This document shows positions 1 to 13,108 of a DNA stretch of 64,000 nucleotides, piece by piece. The stretch is from Zygnema cylindricum. Taxonomy: Eukaryota; Streptophyta; Zygnematophyceae; Zygnematales; Zygnemataceae. Position 1 is the first letter of the stretch. Every line of letters starts with the position of its first letter. The stretch lies in NCBI GenBank assembly GCA_037447655.1, contig JBBHKE010001149.1:65591-129590 (forward strand). Direction: 5' to 3'. Position numbers and translations under genes: made by a program. Under the pieces are notes generated by a model. It was not told the origin of the DNA, searched no databases, and worked only from the letters and a program-made list of their open reading frames with translations.

Positions 1-77
<77 letters not shown>

Positions 78-78
78 C

Positions 79-125
<47 letters not shown>

Positions 126-170
126 CATATATATATATATACAATACATACATATATATATATACAATAC

Positions 171-209
<39 letters not shown>

Positions 210-252
210 CACATAACATATATATATATACATACATAACATATATATATAT

Positions 253-293
<41 letters not shown>

Positions 294-330
294 CATATAG
301 ATATATATGTTTATATATATTATTAACATC
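1..330. repeat. AT dinucleotide microsatellite
   Basis: Long (AT)n tract interrupted by ACATAC steps. It lies downstream of the last RadA exon found, so it may sit in an intron of that gene. No coding signal is seen from 1 to 640. Confidence 0.95.
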
Positions 331-639
331 ACTTTATTTTCTAGTGATAAATTGCCATTATTGCAACAATCAAAATATGTTTTTGGATCACATTCGAGGT
401 TCACCTTATTATGTCTCCTTATTCAAAAAAATACGATTCCATATTAGAGAAAAAATGTTAAATGAAAGACAGGAAACCCAATAACTAAGTCGCACATTTG
501 CCTCTAAGCCACAGGAAACACAACATTTCACAAGAAATATAACTACTTGTAACATATAAAAAATACAATTTGTTATACTTTCTGTCAGTTGTATCGAGCT
601 TTTATCTTTTTACCTATGTATACATATTTAAGTAATATA

Positions 640-1210
640 CAGGTAATAGATATTGGGAACAACCATTTCTACAGAATTGAAAACGCTATTTTTGATAATT
701 GAACACGCGACAAACGACTTAGTGATGTCCTTCTGCACGGATCGTACAAAAGTACATAAAGTTACAGAAAGAAGAGAGGGAGAGAGAGAGAGAGAGTACA
801 GGACTCCCACCTGTCACAGTTTGATACGATTTTGAAATAATAAGATTTTTTGCAGAGAAAAAATTTGGAAACAAAAACTTTGGGTCTCGCGTGCAAATTT
901 TGGAGACAAAAACTTTACAGACTTTGGTCTTGCTTCTCATTTGCACACGAGACCAAAAGTTTGGCTCCAAAAAGTTTCCGTGCAAAAAATCTTAGCGCTT
1001 CAAAATTGTATCACAAACATTCTGACAGGCTGGACATTGGTAAGTTTTGATACTTTTACCTGTACTTTAATATCTACTTCTGTACAATTTGTACAGAAGT
1101 ATATCATTAAGTCGTTCGTCTTATGTCCATTTTTCAGGGATTAGCCCAGGCTCTGTAAATATAGCTTTTTCAATCCCGCTATAAAGTTGTTCCTTATATA
1201 CTGTGATATA
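640..1210. repeat. Imperfect foldback (inverted-repeat) element
   Basis: Two arms, roughly 640-900 and 940-1210, are imperfect reverse complements; the best stretch pairs 807-897 with 939-1033 (both carry AAGATTTTTTGCA and GAGACC/GGTCTC words). A GA microsatellite (774-797) interrupts the left arm. The pair is flanked by direct repeats of about 35 bp (around 581-615 and 1247-1281, sharing TCGAGCTTTTA). It resembles a foldback or MITE-type insertion; the family is not recognised. Confidence 0.6.
774..797. repeat. GA microsatellite
   Basis: Short (GA)n run inside the left arm of the foldback element. Confidence 0.8.
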
Positions 1211-1310
1211 TAATATAAATATAGCATATGCAATTTTCTATTTTTTTCATTCAGTTGTGTCGAGCTTTTAACATTTTTACTTTCATATTGAAATCAGGGA
1301 ACAAGCTTAC

Positions 1311-4300
1311 CTCCATATACAAAACCACATCCACTATATGTTCCAAAACTCGAGGTCCGGCAATTTCTCCTGTCTTTGTGACGTGACCGACCTGGGAAGA
1401 AGGCGCATAACAAAATCAAGTGAAAAAAAGGAGTGAGAGAGAGAGGGGGGGAGAGAGAGAGAGAGAGAGAGGGAGAGAGACAGGCAGAGGAAATAGTAGT
1501 AATAATAATAAAATTACAGTAATAATAAAATCAGCAGAGAAGATGAAACAGTTGTGACGCACGAATTTGAAAAATTTAATGCACACTAAAAGTTGTTACT
1601 TAGAGATTTTTTAGAAGCCCGTTAGGAATTTAGAAGGTATGGAGCTTTACATATTTCTAAGCTTTGGGGGAATTATGTGTGTTGGAGTTTAATATGCTAG
1701 TAGATAGAAAATTTGATTACAAATATAATTAAGCATATAAAAAAGGAAGGATGTTAAAAATGCTTTGAGAGTTCTTAACCACAAAATACAATGATAGTTT
1801 TGGATATGCAAACATAAAGCAAAAAAATAAAGGAAAATAAACAAGGAGGACAAGAAAACAACAAGAAATACGAAATGGGCGGAAGAGAAATAGACAAAAA
1901 AGTTTTAGAAGAAGGACAAAAAAAGCAAAGAAAGATGTAAAATGGTTAAATATAGGAACTTGAAGGTGTTGCTCTATACTCGTCTATTAGAATCACAAAG
2001 TTAAAATAAACTCATGACATTCCCACATTTCCAGCCAAAAAATTGGAACAAAATAAAAAATTGGACCATGTAAACGTTTCTATAATTTTGTTATTTTTCC
2101 TTTTTTCTTATGTCTGAGTGTTGACTTCGACTTTATTTGTTTAACTACCAAAAAAAAAAAACTTATTGTCAACACTCTCAGATTCTCATTTGTCCTCTTG
2201 ATTGGCCGTTTATAGAAAATAAAGAAAACTGAGCGAGGTTCTTACAAGTGAAACAGAGCCCGAAAAAGAACATAGAAGAAAACTAGTGAGACTCTTACGG
2301 AAAGAACAAGAAACCGTTGGAAAAGAGATAACAAAATCGTAGAGATACTTACAAGGAAAACAGAAATTCCATTTCTTTTGGCCACATGTAGAAGAGCTGT
2401 TGCACACTCTTTAACCTGAAGACCAGTTCAAAAAAGAAAAAAGGAAAAAAGGAAAAGGAAGGGAAGGGAAAGGAAGAAAGGAAGGGAATGGGAAGGGGAG
2501 GGACGAAAGGCGAAGGGAAGGGAAATTGAAAAAAGGAATAATGTACAAGGCTAAACGAAAAAACTGTTAAAGTCAACTAGAGATCGCTCAAAAAATATCA
2601 TCTTTACCTTACGACAAATCATTCTCAGAAATGATTACAATCCTCAATGCATTATAGACAAAGTTAATGTTTCAAATCTCCAAAAACATGCTTATAAACC
2701 TATTAACTGTTATCAACCTTCAATCTATTAACCTGATGGTTCTAGAAGAAAAAGTCACCTAACCTGACTGGTTTAGGAGAAAAAGTTACCTCAGTCTGTT
2801 AACCCGACTGTTTTAAAGGAAAAGGTTAAGTACCAAACCTGACTAGTGCTTCCTGCACTTCCTGTGGCCTCTGATAAATAGACAGTCTGAATTGAATCGA
2901 CAATCACAGCTCTTGGTCCAATTCGTTGAATCCACTGCAAAATAATCTGTAAGAAACCCAAATAGTAAACATCCCATAAACCAAGTTTACATCGTTTAGA
3001 AGAATAATATGTATGAAACCCAAAGAGTAAACATCCCATAAACCAAGTTTACATCGTATAGAAGAATGTTTACATCGTTTAGAATAATATTCTGTATGAA
3101 ACCCGAATAGTAAAAATCCCATTAACCAAGTTTTCATCGTTTAGGGTAATAATATGTATGAAACCCAGAAAGTAAAAGTGCCATAACTGAGATCAAGTTT
3201 ACATCGTTTAAAGGAAATGTAAAGGAGAGTTTCAACAAGAAACCATTGAACTTATCGAACCGACTGAAACTTTTCTTTAGTACAAAATATTAGTTAATGT
3301 GGACTGCACCCGGATCTGAAAATATGACACTAAAAATTGTTTGACTTGTATTCTAATCGTGGCTAACAAGATCAACGCTAATTAAGGTGCAAAAAAAGAA
3401 AAAAGAATAAAATCTATGGCATTTCCACTATATCAGCTCATAAGCAGTGAGACACTGTTTGGTATCACATTTTAAGAAATTATTTTTTAGTCTGTCTATA
3501 ACTTGATAGGTTTTGATCAAATACAAAAGAATAATTTTAGAAATCAATTCAACAGAGATTCCCTCTGTTATTTTCCATTAATTGTATCATCCTAACAGCA
3601 TGTTTTAAAAATATATTCGAAAAGAGAAAGGGGGGACAGAAAACTGGAACTTCTCAGATTTTGAAAAAGAAAAAGATTTTCTGAGGTACATCTGAGAAAT
3701 TCCGATAACTCGCAAAATTTGAGACAGGTGAGTTATTCGAAAGAAAGGCTATATCGTTAATGACAAAAAAACTATCGAAAAGAACAAACCTCCATATTTG
3801 TAGCACTGAAAATGAAAAGGTCTTCTGTCTCTATTCCCATTCGTTCTGCACGATTAGCTACCTGCTCTTCACTCTGCCCTCCAAAGAAACAATGAAATTG
3901 CAAAAAACAAATAATGAAATTACAAAAAAAACAATGATATTACAAAAACAAACAATGAAAATACAAAAACAAACAATGAAATGACAAAAAAAAAATGAAT
4001 TTAAAAAAACAAACAATGGAATCACAAAAACATTAAGAATAAAAAGTCAAAATGGGCATTAGACAAGCTGTTGTAGTAATGAAACACAAACCTTAGTAAG
4101 ATAGAGCTGAGGTTCAGGGACCAATATACGAGGCTTACTGAGAGTAAATACTCTATGTGGAGATTTGCTATACGGTATCCAAAATTTGTCATATGACACC
4201 CCAACAATCATCAAGAGAGCCACAATTTTCCTCCCTCCTCCCCTTCCCTTATGATTCCACTAATAACAACAGCCAAGAACATTATTTTAAGTAAAAGAAG

Positions 4301-6622
4301 TGTTAATGCTAACAGGGAATAAAGTATCCATAATACTAAATAGGTCAGGTGCCGAATCAGCATTATTAAATGTAACAATGATTCAATGGTTTAGCGATTC
4401 CAGTTTTTTTTTTTTGTCAAACGATTGACAACCTTTTACTTCACAGTATGAAGTTTAAAACACTGCCCTATCTAATTAGCGTGGGTTAAAAAAGGGCTCC
4501 ATTACCCATAACCTTAAGCTAGAAACGAATTGCCTCAATGATAATCGATAACATTCAAGAAAAAGAACAAGAATATCCATTTGGGACTCAATCTATATCT
4601 CAATTCCTACCTCCTCTCCAGACACATAGAGCACAGGTGCTGAAACATCCTCCTCGCCTCCTTCTGCTAGCAAGCCTGCCACCTGTCCAACATGCCACGT
4701 GGCACTTGGGACAGTGCAGCAGAAAAACTATGGCTGCCACAACACCAAGTGACATGAAGTTGTGAACATCCCTTGGTGTCCTCAAACAGGATGTTTCTTA
4801 GAAGCTTCACAAAATGCCTATGTTACAGTTTGGAACATCATATTTGGTACAACTCTCTGTCTGGCAAACATTCAAAAAGAGACAGGCTTGGATAACAGGT
4901 CTTGAAAAGGTTGAAAGATCATAGGAGAGAGATGGAGAAAAATATAAGTGATCTTTTGTATCAATGGAGCACTGAGACATTTGGTTTAATTCTCTTCAGT
5001 GTGACTGTTGTTCAAAACTATTCTTTCAATAGTGGAATAGTCTCAGATAATTAGTTATAAACTCGTATATTATCACATTGATACGGTTGGTGATTCTTTG
5101 CTCTATATAACATCAACGGAACTTTTTGGTCGTTGATCACATCCTTGCAAATTTAATAATGCATCAAAATCCTTATCGGCCATCTAAAAACACAAAACTA
5201 AGTAGTTAAATTTTGAAGCAATAGAAATAAAATAACAAAAACAAAAAATTATAACAATAGCAGATAACCTGCCTGGAGGAGGAGAGTGCTTTTGCCCACT
5301 CCCGGATCACCTCCAACCAAAATGAGGGACCCTGAGAGCCACGCCCAGCCCCAGTTAAAAGAATAGTTGATTTTTTTTTATGCATTTTCTCTCCTATCTT
5401 CCACTTTTAGCACTGCAAATTTGTACCCTGGATACACTCATTGAACTTCGAGAGCTTAGGATGCTGTATGTCTATGTGTCTGAAAAGTTAACCTCCTGAA
5501 AATTACAACAACTTTCCATCTAAAAAGTACAGATTGAACATTGTTTTGTGAAAAGTCACTTTCTGGAGAAATTTCACCATCTAAAAATTTGTTATGGAAG
5601 GACAATAAATCTGCTCTGGTGGAAATAATGACACACACCAGGAACAATGCCCCCTCCCAAGACTCTCGATAGCTCCTTCCCTCCCTCGCCCTGCCTGTAA
5701 CCACCATATCCATATATTACTTTCACAAATCCTTAAGCAAGTTAATGAATGTATGGAATCGATGAAATAGTTTGGCAAATTCATCTACACTGTGGCCGTA
5801 AGAATTTTATTTGTAGAACGACACTATCCTCCAGCAACCAAAGTGACAATTAGGAAAGGGGCTCACTGCGCCATAAAAAGCAACTCACAATACCATCCGA
5901 AAACTTCCTTCTCCCATCTTTGACCGAATTTCTGCAAGTCTTTGTGGACCACCCTCTGTATCTTCTACCCAAGACCCCGTCCTTGTCTTTGCAAGCACTC
6001 TGGAGTTCAAATTCTTCTCATCGCCCGTGTTTGAAAGATCACCGTCTCTAGAATTAGTCCTAGGTTTCAAGGTTGGTGGCATGCTGTCCACTGCTCTGGC
6101 ACCTGCTCCTCCTCCTCTGGGAGCTCCACTTCCACTGGATGAATCTACTGGGATTAAGAACTCTTTCAGGCTATTAGGCGCATCACAGTGCTGGCAAGAA
6201 CCCCACCATTGTGAAAAATCTTCACCGCATTGGTCACACACGTATATTTTTTTAGCCTTCTTTTTAGTCCCTGTACGGATACTTGACCTAACAATGAATG
6301 TTCTTTTAGTCACAAATGTCTGTGGCACAACAGGAAAGAAACTTTTTGTCGCGCATCCTAAAATGTTTATTTTTGAGGGCAAAGGTGGGAGGAACGGTTT
6401 CCATGAATGCAGGTTACTGGCTGATTTCTGTGAATTCCATGCAGATGGTAAGAATATATGACGTCTTCTGGAGACAAGGACCGAATGAGAGAGCTTGTCC
6501 ATAGACAAACTGAACCAGGAAGCTCCGTACTTCCGGATGCTGTTGGCTGAATGGAAGGCTCCTTTTAAATGGTTTAATGCTAGAGAGGAAGTTATGATAC
6601 CAAAGCGTTCCAAAGCAATCAT
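1311..6622 (-). CDS. RADA: RadA/Sms-type DNA repair ATPase, organelle-targeted; 5' part, eight exons
   Basis: Exons read on the minus strand: 6622-5889, 5694-5639, 5331-5273, 4682-4611, 3873-3790, 2946-2839, 2415-2353 and 1391-1311. All join in frame with AG acceptors, giving about 419 codons. The ATG at 6622 follows an in-frame TAA. Residues 1 to about 115 are basic and Ser-rich, like a mitochondrial or plastid transit peptide. Then come a C4 zinc finger ([10 protein letters not shown]...CQHC), VLGGGIVPG, the Walker A motif [18 protein letters not shown], Walker B-like [10 protein letters not shown] and [17 protein letters not shown]. The family, as known, remodels branched DNA in recombination; plant copies act in organelles. 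The KNRFG motif and the Lon-like C-terminal domain were not found, so further exons should lie left of 1311 or off the window. Neighbouring genes are not functionally linked. Confidence 0.9.
1429..1530. repeat. GA-rich tract followed by an AAT/AGT-rich tract
   Basis: (GA)n with G runs, then trinucleotide-like AATAAT repeats, in the RadA intron between the exons at 2353 and 1391. No coding signal is seen in the rest of this intron (1392-2352). Confidence 0.8.
2432..2535. repeat. Purine-rich GGAA tract in a RadA intron
   Basis: Runs of GGAAGGG-type words on the plus strand. On the transcribed strand this is a long pyrimidine tract just upstream of the 3' splice site of the exon starting at 2415. 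Confidence 0.75.
2941..3220. repeat. Minisatellite of about 60 bp that includes a 3' splice-site region
   Basis: Four to five diverged units share GTATGAAACCC, AGTAAACATCCC and AAGTTTACATCG. The first unit overlaps the acceptor of the RadA exon starting at 2946. One further unit keeps an AG at the equivalent position. Confidence 0.75.
3888..4035. repeat. A-rich minisatellite of about 21 bp
   Basis: Repeats of AACAATGAAATTACAAAA in the RadA intron directly upstream (on the minus strand) of the exon starting at 3873. There they supply a T-rich pyrimidine tract. The rest of this intron (4036-4610) shows no gene. Confidence 0.8.
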
Positions 6623-8335
6623 CGGATTTGCTCCCTGTTAACAGAGTTCACACTTTTAGATAAGACGCTTGTTTTAGAATCGGAGATGAAAAACTGATAC
6701 GAAGTAAAACTGATAGTGATGGAATCGGATTGCTGCAAAAAGTGAAGTTGGAATGAAGGACCGGAGAGGTACATTTCTATAATACACTGAGAAGGATAAT
6801 ATGGTTGAATGATCCAAATTGCAGACTATAAACCAAAAACCAAGTTTTCGCTGGAATTACTATTCTCATGATGTTCACTTAACTTTTACTTTTTTTTAAG
6901 TTTTGTTTCTCTTTTTCACATTTTTCACAATCGCAACAAAAAAATTGGCTTTCAGAGTCAAACGACGACGTTCAAAATTTTCGATGTCATCTTTGGTTTC
7001 CAATTCTTGACTGCTACAGTGGACAACTTACTTCACATTTTTTGCACGTTTTCACGTATTACGACTCCGTTTTAAACAAATTCATTACAATTAAATAACT
7101 TTGTATTCTCCCTTGTCTTTCGAAGCCTTTAATCTTCTCTTCCCTGTCTTCCTTCCGATGTTCCTCTTGGTTTCTCCCTTTCCTCTCTAGTGTATTTTTA
7201 TTTTTCTTTGGCCTTTTTACAAGTGCATCGGCTTACTCTATCTACTGCATGAAACTCATGAATATGTTTTACTGCATTTCTATGATTTTATCAGCCACTG
7301 TCGAAAACATTCCAAGCAAGATCGTGATATTGCGTCCATTAGGCATGTACACATTTCTCCCTCTTATGTCCCCTAACCCTTCTCTACTTCAGTGGCCTCC
7401 GTGGCTCTCCCTTCAAAAACGCAATATGGTGGCACTCTTCATTTTCATATATGCATTTTTTTTATCTTCTTTTTTGTTGTATGGCTATGTGCAGCCATAG
7501 GAATGTCTGTTTTAGCCAACAAAATATTTTTTCTCATATTCCTGAACAGAGAGTGTAGTCATAGCAGCTCAAATTTGTTCTGTCAACGGCCGCTAATTTC
7601 TATGACAGTAAAAACAATCAGTTCCAGTGGCGTGTTTGGAAGGTGGAAGACTCATCAATGAAGATGTTAGCATCTTTATTGATGTAGAAGTAGCAACCAT
7701 GGGAATCACCAAAGTTTTTCTTTTCGGTTAGTGAAAGCCGGGTTGATTCTAATATCGCATGCATGTTCATTCCTCATCCTTTAGGACCTCTTCCTCTGGA
7801 GAAACTATAGGTTCGGTTATTCATGGTGAGGTTTCTGCTGTACTCTGAGGAAATAAACCATCTTAAGGTGATCAATTTAATGTCCATGATAATGGAGCTC
7901 GTTCAAACGTGATTGGATCTCCTTTTCATATATTGGTTGCATCTTTTCTCTACACATTCAGCTGCCACTTTAGAAAAAAAACATTGTGTTTATGATTCAT
8001 GAGCCTTGATTTGCAACTTGTATACCCTAAAACATATTGAGGACGTTTTATTTAACAGTCAAGATCCTTTTTTCTTGCTTCATTCTTCAACGTTTCATAC
8101 ATGAGTCCGATGAATTCATGGCTGCATCTGCATAACGCCTTTTAGTGAACTGTAGACATTTTGAACCTTTAACTATTTATCGATGAATCACACTCCGTGG
8201 ATTGTGGAACACAATATAATGTGACAAAGTTTTTATGCAAATTTTCACATTTTTTATAAGTAAAGACCTTCTGCATACCATGCCATAGTAAAGTAATTAT
8301 ATATTCAACTCTACAAATTTGTATCGCCAGGCACC
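6623..8335. other. Intergenic, no gene recognised
   Basis: AT-rich upstream region of RadA. The open frames near 7249-7661 are short and hydrophobic by composition, with no recognisable domain or codon bias. I see nothing I can support here. Confidence 0.6.
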
Positions 8336-8339
8336 TACA

Positions 8340-8565
8340 TTTTTTTTATTTTGTATGGACATTTTGAACATGTTGTATTCATTTTGTATTTTGCATGGAC
8401 ATTTTGAACATTTTGTATTATGCATGTACATTTCGTATTTTGTATCAACATCTTGAACATTTTGCAGTTTGAATTCTTGTATTTTGCATGGACATCTCGT
8501 ATTTTGTATGGACATATTGAACATTTTAATTCTGCATGGACATTTTGTATTTTTGCCTCACAACC
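8340..8565. repeat. Degenerate minisatellite (TTTTGTATGGACATTTTGAACA)-like
   Basis: About nine imperfect copies of a 22-25 bp unit built from TTTGTAT, GGACATTTTG and AACAT. The short open frames rich in MFNMSIQN-type words are translations of this repeat. Confidence 0.8.
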
Positions 8566-8639
8566 AACCATCGCCACGATACCAACATGATGTGGGGAAA
8601 AAAAATCATGGAAAGCCCTTTGATGTGTAAACACATATC

Positions 8640-10900
8640 TAGCTACAACATAGTTTCCGTGCAGGAGTAGGATGAACGCCTTCAGCGAGCTTCAAGGCAG
8701 CAGCAAGGCGTGTTGCTGCCAAAAATGGTACTAAAGTGGGTTATGTCCACGAGTTAACAACAAATTGAAAACCTGCAATATACTGAGCGGAGGGAATTTA
8801 TCACGTAAAAGTTCATGTACAATTGACGAGGGTCCCTCGGTTAAGAGATGAGGAGATTGGACCGAAGCCCAAATTTTGAGCAAGGGACCTTTGATCAAGG
8901 TCGAAGGGTTCAAAAAGACCATAATATTCAATGAAAGGCAATACCTCCTTTGTTGTTAGGGGGTGACGGGCATGGATGGCTTCAATCTCCTTAGTTGGTG
9001 ATGAGGTGAAAGGTTGAAGTGCTCGGGCAAAGGATTTGCCACACTGCCTGTGGTGCGCGGCACGACGCACACGGATCAGAGAGGTAAGATTAGAGCCTAA
9101 CGTTGAGAAAGGGGGATACGAAAACAACATTTACTTCATATGCATGCTCTTGTTGGAGCGAATTCCAATCCCCACGTAGGAAACGTTGACATCTCAAACG
9201 TCTTTCGCATGCCAACAACGAGAGGCGGGATCATGACCAAAAGTATAAGCATAAAGAAAATACTTGATACGAGCGTATAGTCGGGGTAAAGGATAGCCAT
9301 AGTGGTAGCACCCAACACGTTAAGGTTGCGAAAAAAAATCCCAATCGCGATAGAAAGGATGTCACATAATGGGGTTAGGTGTTGGATAATCACCTTGTGA
9401 GTTAGGAGCTGAAATGGTCTTAGTACACGTTTTTGTTGTGTCTCGCCAAACTGACACCCATAACCTATGGTTTCCCGCAACACGGATAAGGAACCCCAAA
9501 TGTAGGTAAATTAAACTAGCGATTTACAGTCGCACGAGAAGAAAAAGCAAGGTTGGTCAAAGGTAATGGTGGAAGCACGGATTCGAAAGGGAGGTGTAAC
9601 GTTTGTGGGAAAACGGGTTTTATCGATTGGAGGAATTGGTAGAACAGAAGGTGCGTAAAACGGGGAAGGTATAGTTGAATGACCAAAGGTGATTGGTGAA
9701 TAAAAGGGTTGACGCTAAAGGTCCAAAACAAATTTTTGAGTAAGGGGAAGAATACCGAGGTACCAGTGTAGGTAGGGGATGGTTTTCCAAAGGTTTTGGT
9801 GAGGGTACCTTCATAGGTGGAGCGTCTTTGTCAAAGGTTTGAGGTTTGACCGTGGCTGGTTAAACTGACGACTCGAGAGGCTTGGAAAGCCCATGCGAAG
9901 GTGTCACGTGATTGCAAAAGGTGGTGGAGAGGGCAAGGAGGGGGGTGGTGTCACTCGTCACTTTTGAGGTGATGCGCGAAACTAGAAGGTGTAGAATTTT
10001 GATTTTATTTCTGACGTCGAGGAAGGGATGTTTTAAGGACACAATTTGGATGTCATACTTTTTTTCATAACGACCATTGAGTGGCTGTGGTTTCTTTAAG
10101 TTAGCTGTTGGGCATCGAGGAGACAGGAAGGACATGGGTGACATGTGCAAGTTTCAGGCCTACCCTTTTTTAGCAATGTACCTTTGTATTATTTGTTCGT
10201 CACAACTCTTAAGGGCGATGACGCATGTATTGATAGTATTAGGACCTGCTTTGTCTTTTTATGTGCGAAAAAGTTATAACTAATGTGCATCCACACACAT
10301 GTGAGAACAAATTTGAGAGTAACTATAAATTGCATCTACGAATTTGGTTGATTTCAAAGTGTTTGACCCAACTATATACGCGGTTGATTGGTAGAAAGGC
10401 AAGGGTGTTCCTCATAAAACATGTGGAAATTTAATAACTACACGACTTTATTAGATCCGTAAAAACAAATAGTACGAAGGTACACCGTCAAGCTCGAAGT
10501 GTTTCATATGTTTCTGTCACGTTCTTAACCCAAGGGTATTCACGACCCTTGGTTAGATTTTGTATTCTTACACTTGCGGAAAAAACACTCCACGAAGTAG
10601 TTTTTACAAACCCTACAATATCTCGTGTTTGCTAATGCATGATATTGTATACACGCACGGGGAGTGATGATGTCGTTGCCTCCAAAGAACTCGGTTGTGC
10701 ACACTGAGATTGCTTTGGAGGCGTTTGAGACCCTCGACTTGTCCGTCGACAACTTCTTATAGGAATGCACTTGCTGATCTTTTGATGCTAGAGGACATGG
10801 GAGCCCTTCCCCACCTATCGTGCCGATTTCTATTAGCAACATATCCCTGTCGCCCTTAAGGGTGCCCAAGCTTCAACCTTTATTTGATAGGGCACAGTGA
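8640..10900. other. Higher-GC block of unknown origin
   Basis: This block is visibly less AT-rich than its flanks. It holds a chain of minus-strand open frames (8813-9130, 9136-9483, 9860-10150, 10540-10869), none with a domain I recognise. The frame at 9136-9483 is hydrophobic in its middle. The one at 10540-10869 ends with a Cys-rich CRVCKNYFVECFFRKCKN stretch. It could be a decayed mobile element, but no terminal repeats were seen. Confidence 0.3.
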
Positions 10901-13108
10901 CGAATGATGCACGTGGACTTCGGGACTCCCCGTTGAGCTATTTATGATATTTGTAATTTTGACCTTTAGAGTGACACAGTCTTGCGCTTTGGGTTGGGGC
11001 CCACTTTTTCTTTTGTTTTTAGGGTACAAATTAGTGTTTATTGACATTTTTCACTTTTTTTTGTAACTTTCAGTTTTAGATATTTAGTTTTGCTTAGCTT
11101 TATGCTTGAATTATGTAGTGATTTCATCTCTTACATGTAGTAGCCGTTAAGAAAATTTCACCTCAATCATGCGTTTGACCTAGATGACTCTGGAAATAAA
11201 ATGTTTTTCTTACCTGCCTTAAAAAAAAAGGAAATAAACTAAAAAAATGAAATAATTTTATAATGCAATGTCTCTAAATGTTTATCAATGTTGCTCGAGG
11301 AAGGGGGTAGCAGATTCCGACGGAAGTTAAAATTTACAACCAAAAGTAATGTTTCCCAAAAGCAATGTTGTTCGCTGTCGCTGTACGAACATGGTGCCCT
11401 CACACGTGACAGTTAATGTTTTTGGTGCATGAAGAATGCAAATTTTTTCACCAGGACAGAAGAATACAAGTGTTTTTCGAATTTTCGTTGACTCAACAAA
11501 CCGTCGCTTTGAAATTAATTCAGGCTTTCCAAGTTTTGTTATAACCTATGTAGTCCTATCATTCCCCTAAAAACTTTAGTTGTCCGGAAAATTGTGCAAA
11601 AAAACGTTTTTTTTCTGCCCGAGAACTATTCACCCTCAAAGCGCACTAGCGCAGACTGTCGGTTGCCGAATCTCTATTAATATCCAAAAATGAATTGTAC
11701 GGATTAGAATAATAATAACAAAAATACCGTACTGTATCGAAATGATTGTTATAGTACCAATTGTCAAACAGTCAACAGATGAGAAACTCAAAATGTCGAA
11801 GCTTTAGGACAAGAAAACGTTCTGACAGCCCACAAAATGCCAAAATGGGCGACAATAGGCGGGCAAATCGTACAAATTTTAATGATGAGAATATCCCTCT
11901 TCACCAATTGCCATTCTGTACTTTTAGGGTTATAAATTGCATTCATTTCGGATGCAAAATAATCTTGCGGTGATACTTCATTGCGAAATGCGAACAGATT
12001 AAAATCCGTACAAGAAAATGTTTCGTACATTTAGCTTTTACGAAAAAGCGTAACAAGATATGCTTAACGCTGACGTCACGACAGCAAAACAGATTCCAAT
12101 CTGTTCGCAATGGAGTATCGCCCTTATGGCGATTTCCGTTATGAACCTATTGATATTGGTTTTTTGTCGTATATGCGGCTTTTACGATAAATTTACTGGT
12201 CGATGTTTCTGATTGAGAGAAAACTTGCTCACGTGTTGGCTAACTATTTGCGGAAATGGAGATATCTACGTTCCAAAATAAAAAAATTGTCCTAAAACCT
12301 GAAAATAAAATGCGATTTTGTGTGAATATCAAGGCTATATGCCAACATTTAAGCAATATTGTTAATAAAATCCGAAACCATAACAAATTTTGACAGCTGA
12401 ACGAACGGTCAGATTTAACAGATAAAGACAACGGACGTGAAAGTGTAACGATCATCGTACAGCTCCACTTTCACTAAGTTCCACGGTAAAAAACATTTTC
12501 AGAAAGTCAAGTGCGAAAACTCCGCTGCAATTTGATTGGCTGCGTCTCTCCCTGCTTTTATTGCTTTGAAAGTTTGAAGTCTTCAACTAACGTACTGTAC
12601 GGTAATTACAGATGCGCAAAATAATGCAATTATAACCACAGCATTGGCCGCTGGTCGTTTGTACGGACAGTCGTACAAAGAACGAGAATCAGGGGAAGTA
12701 ACGTGAAAATAGCCGCTGTTACTATCGGCCGCCAAGCGATTAACTCTTAATATCGACTTTAAAAACTAATGGTAACGCTACAGTACAGTACTGTCGCAAA
12801 CAGTTGCCGCGGTTAATCCTTTTTTTTATGTAACATTTTAGCCGGTGCCCAAACTGCCCGACAAGAAAAACAAAATGCCGCAAAACAGATTGTCCCGCGC
12901 AACTCTTTGCTAAACCCTACACAATTTTTTCTGCTTCCAAGCAAATTTTCTGCTTTCTTTTTCGGGTTTCCTGTTTTTTCGACTTCCATTTTTGTTTTTT
13001 TCGGTCGTTCTTTATTTTTTCTTGAAGGAGCACTCTGCTGTACGTTCTGTACGAAAACTGTCGATATTGTAGTTACTAATGATATCTTTTCGGTAATTGT
13101 ATTTATTC
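10901..13108. other. Intergenic, no gene recognised
   Basis: AT-rich sequence with many GTAC-containing words and short open frames in all six frames. No domain, tRNA or clear repeat boundary was found. Confidence 0.5.

Noticed and set aside
6027-6461. Plus-strand 144-codon open frame
   Set aside because: Antisense to RadA exon 1, which carries the zinc finger and is supported by seven further exons.
9136-9483. Hydrophobic open frame resembling a membrane protein
   Set aside because: No conserved motif, no neighbouring exons, and flanked by equally random frames.
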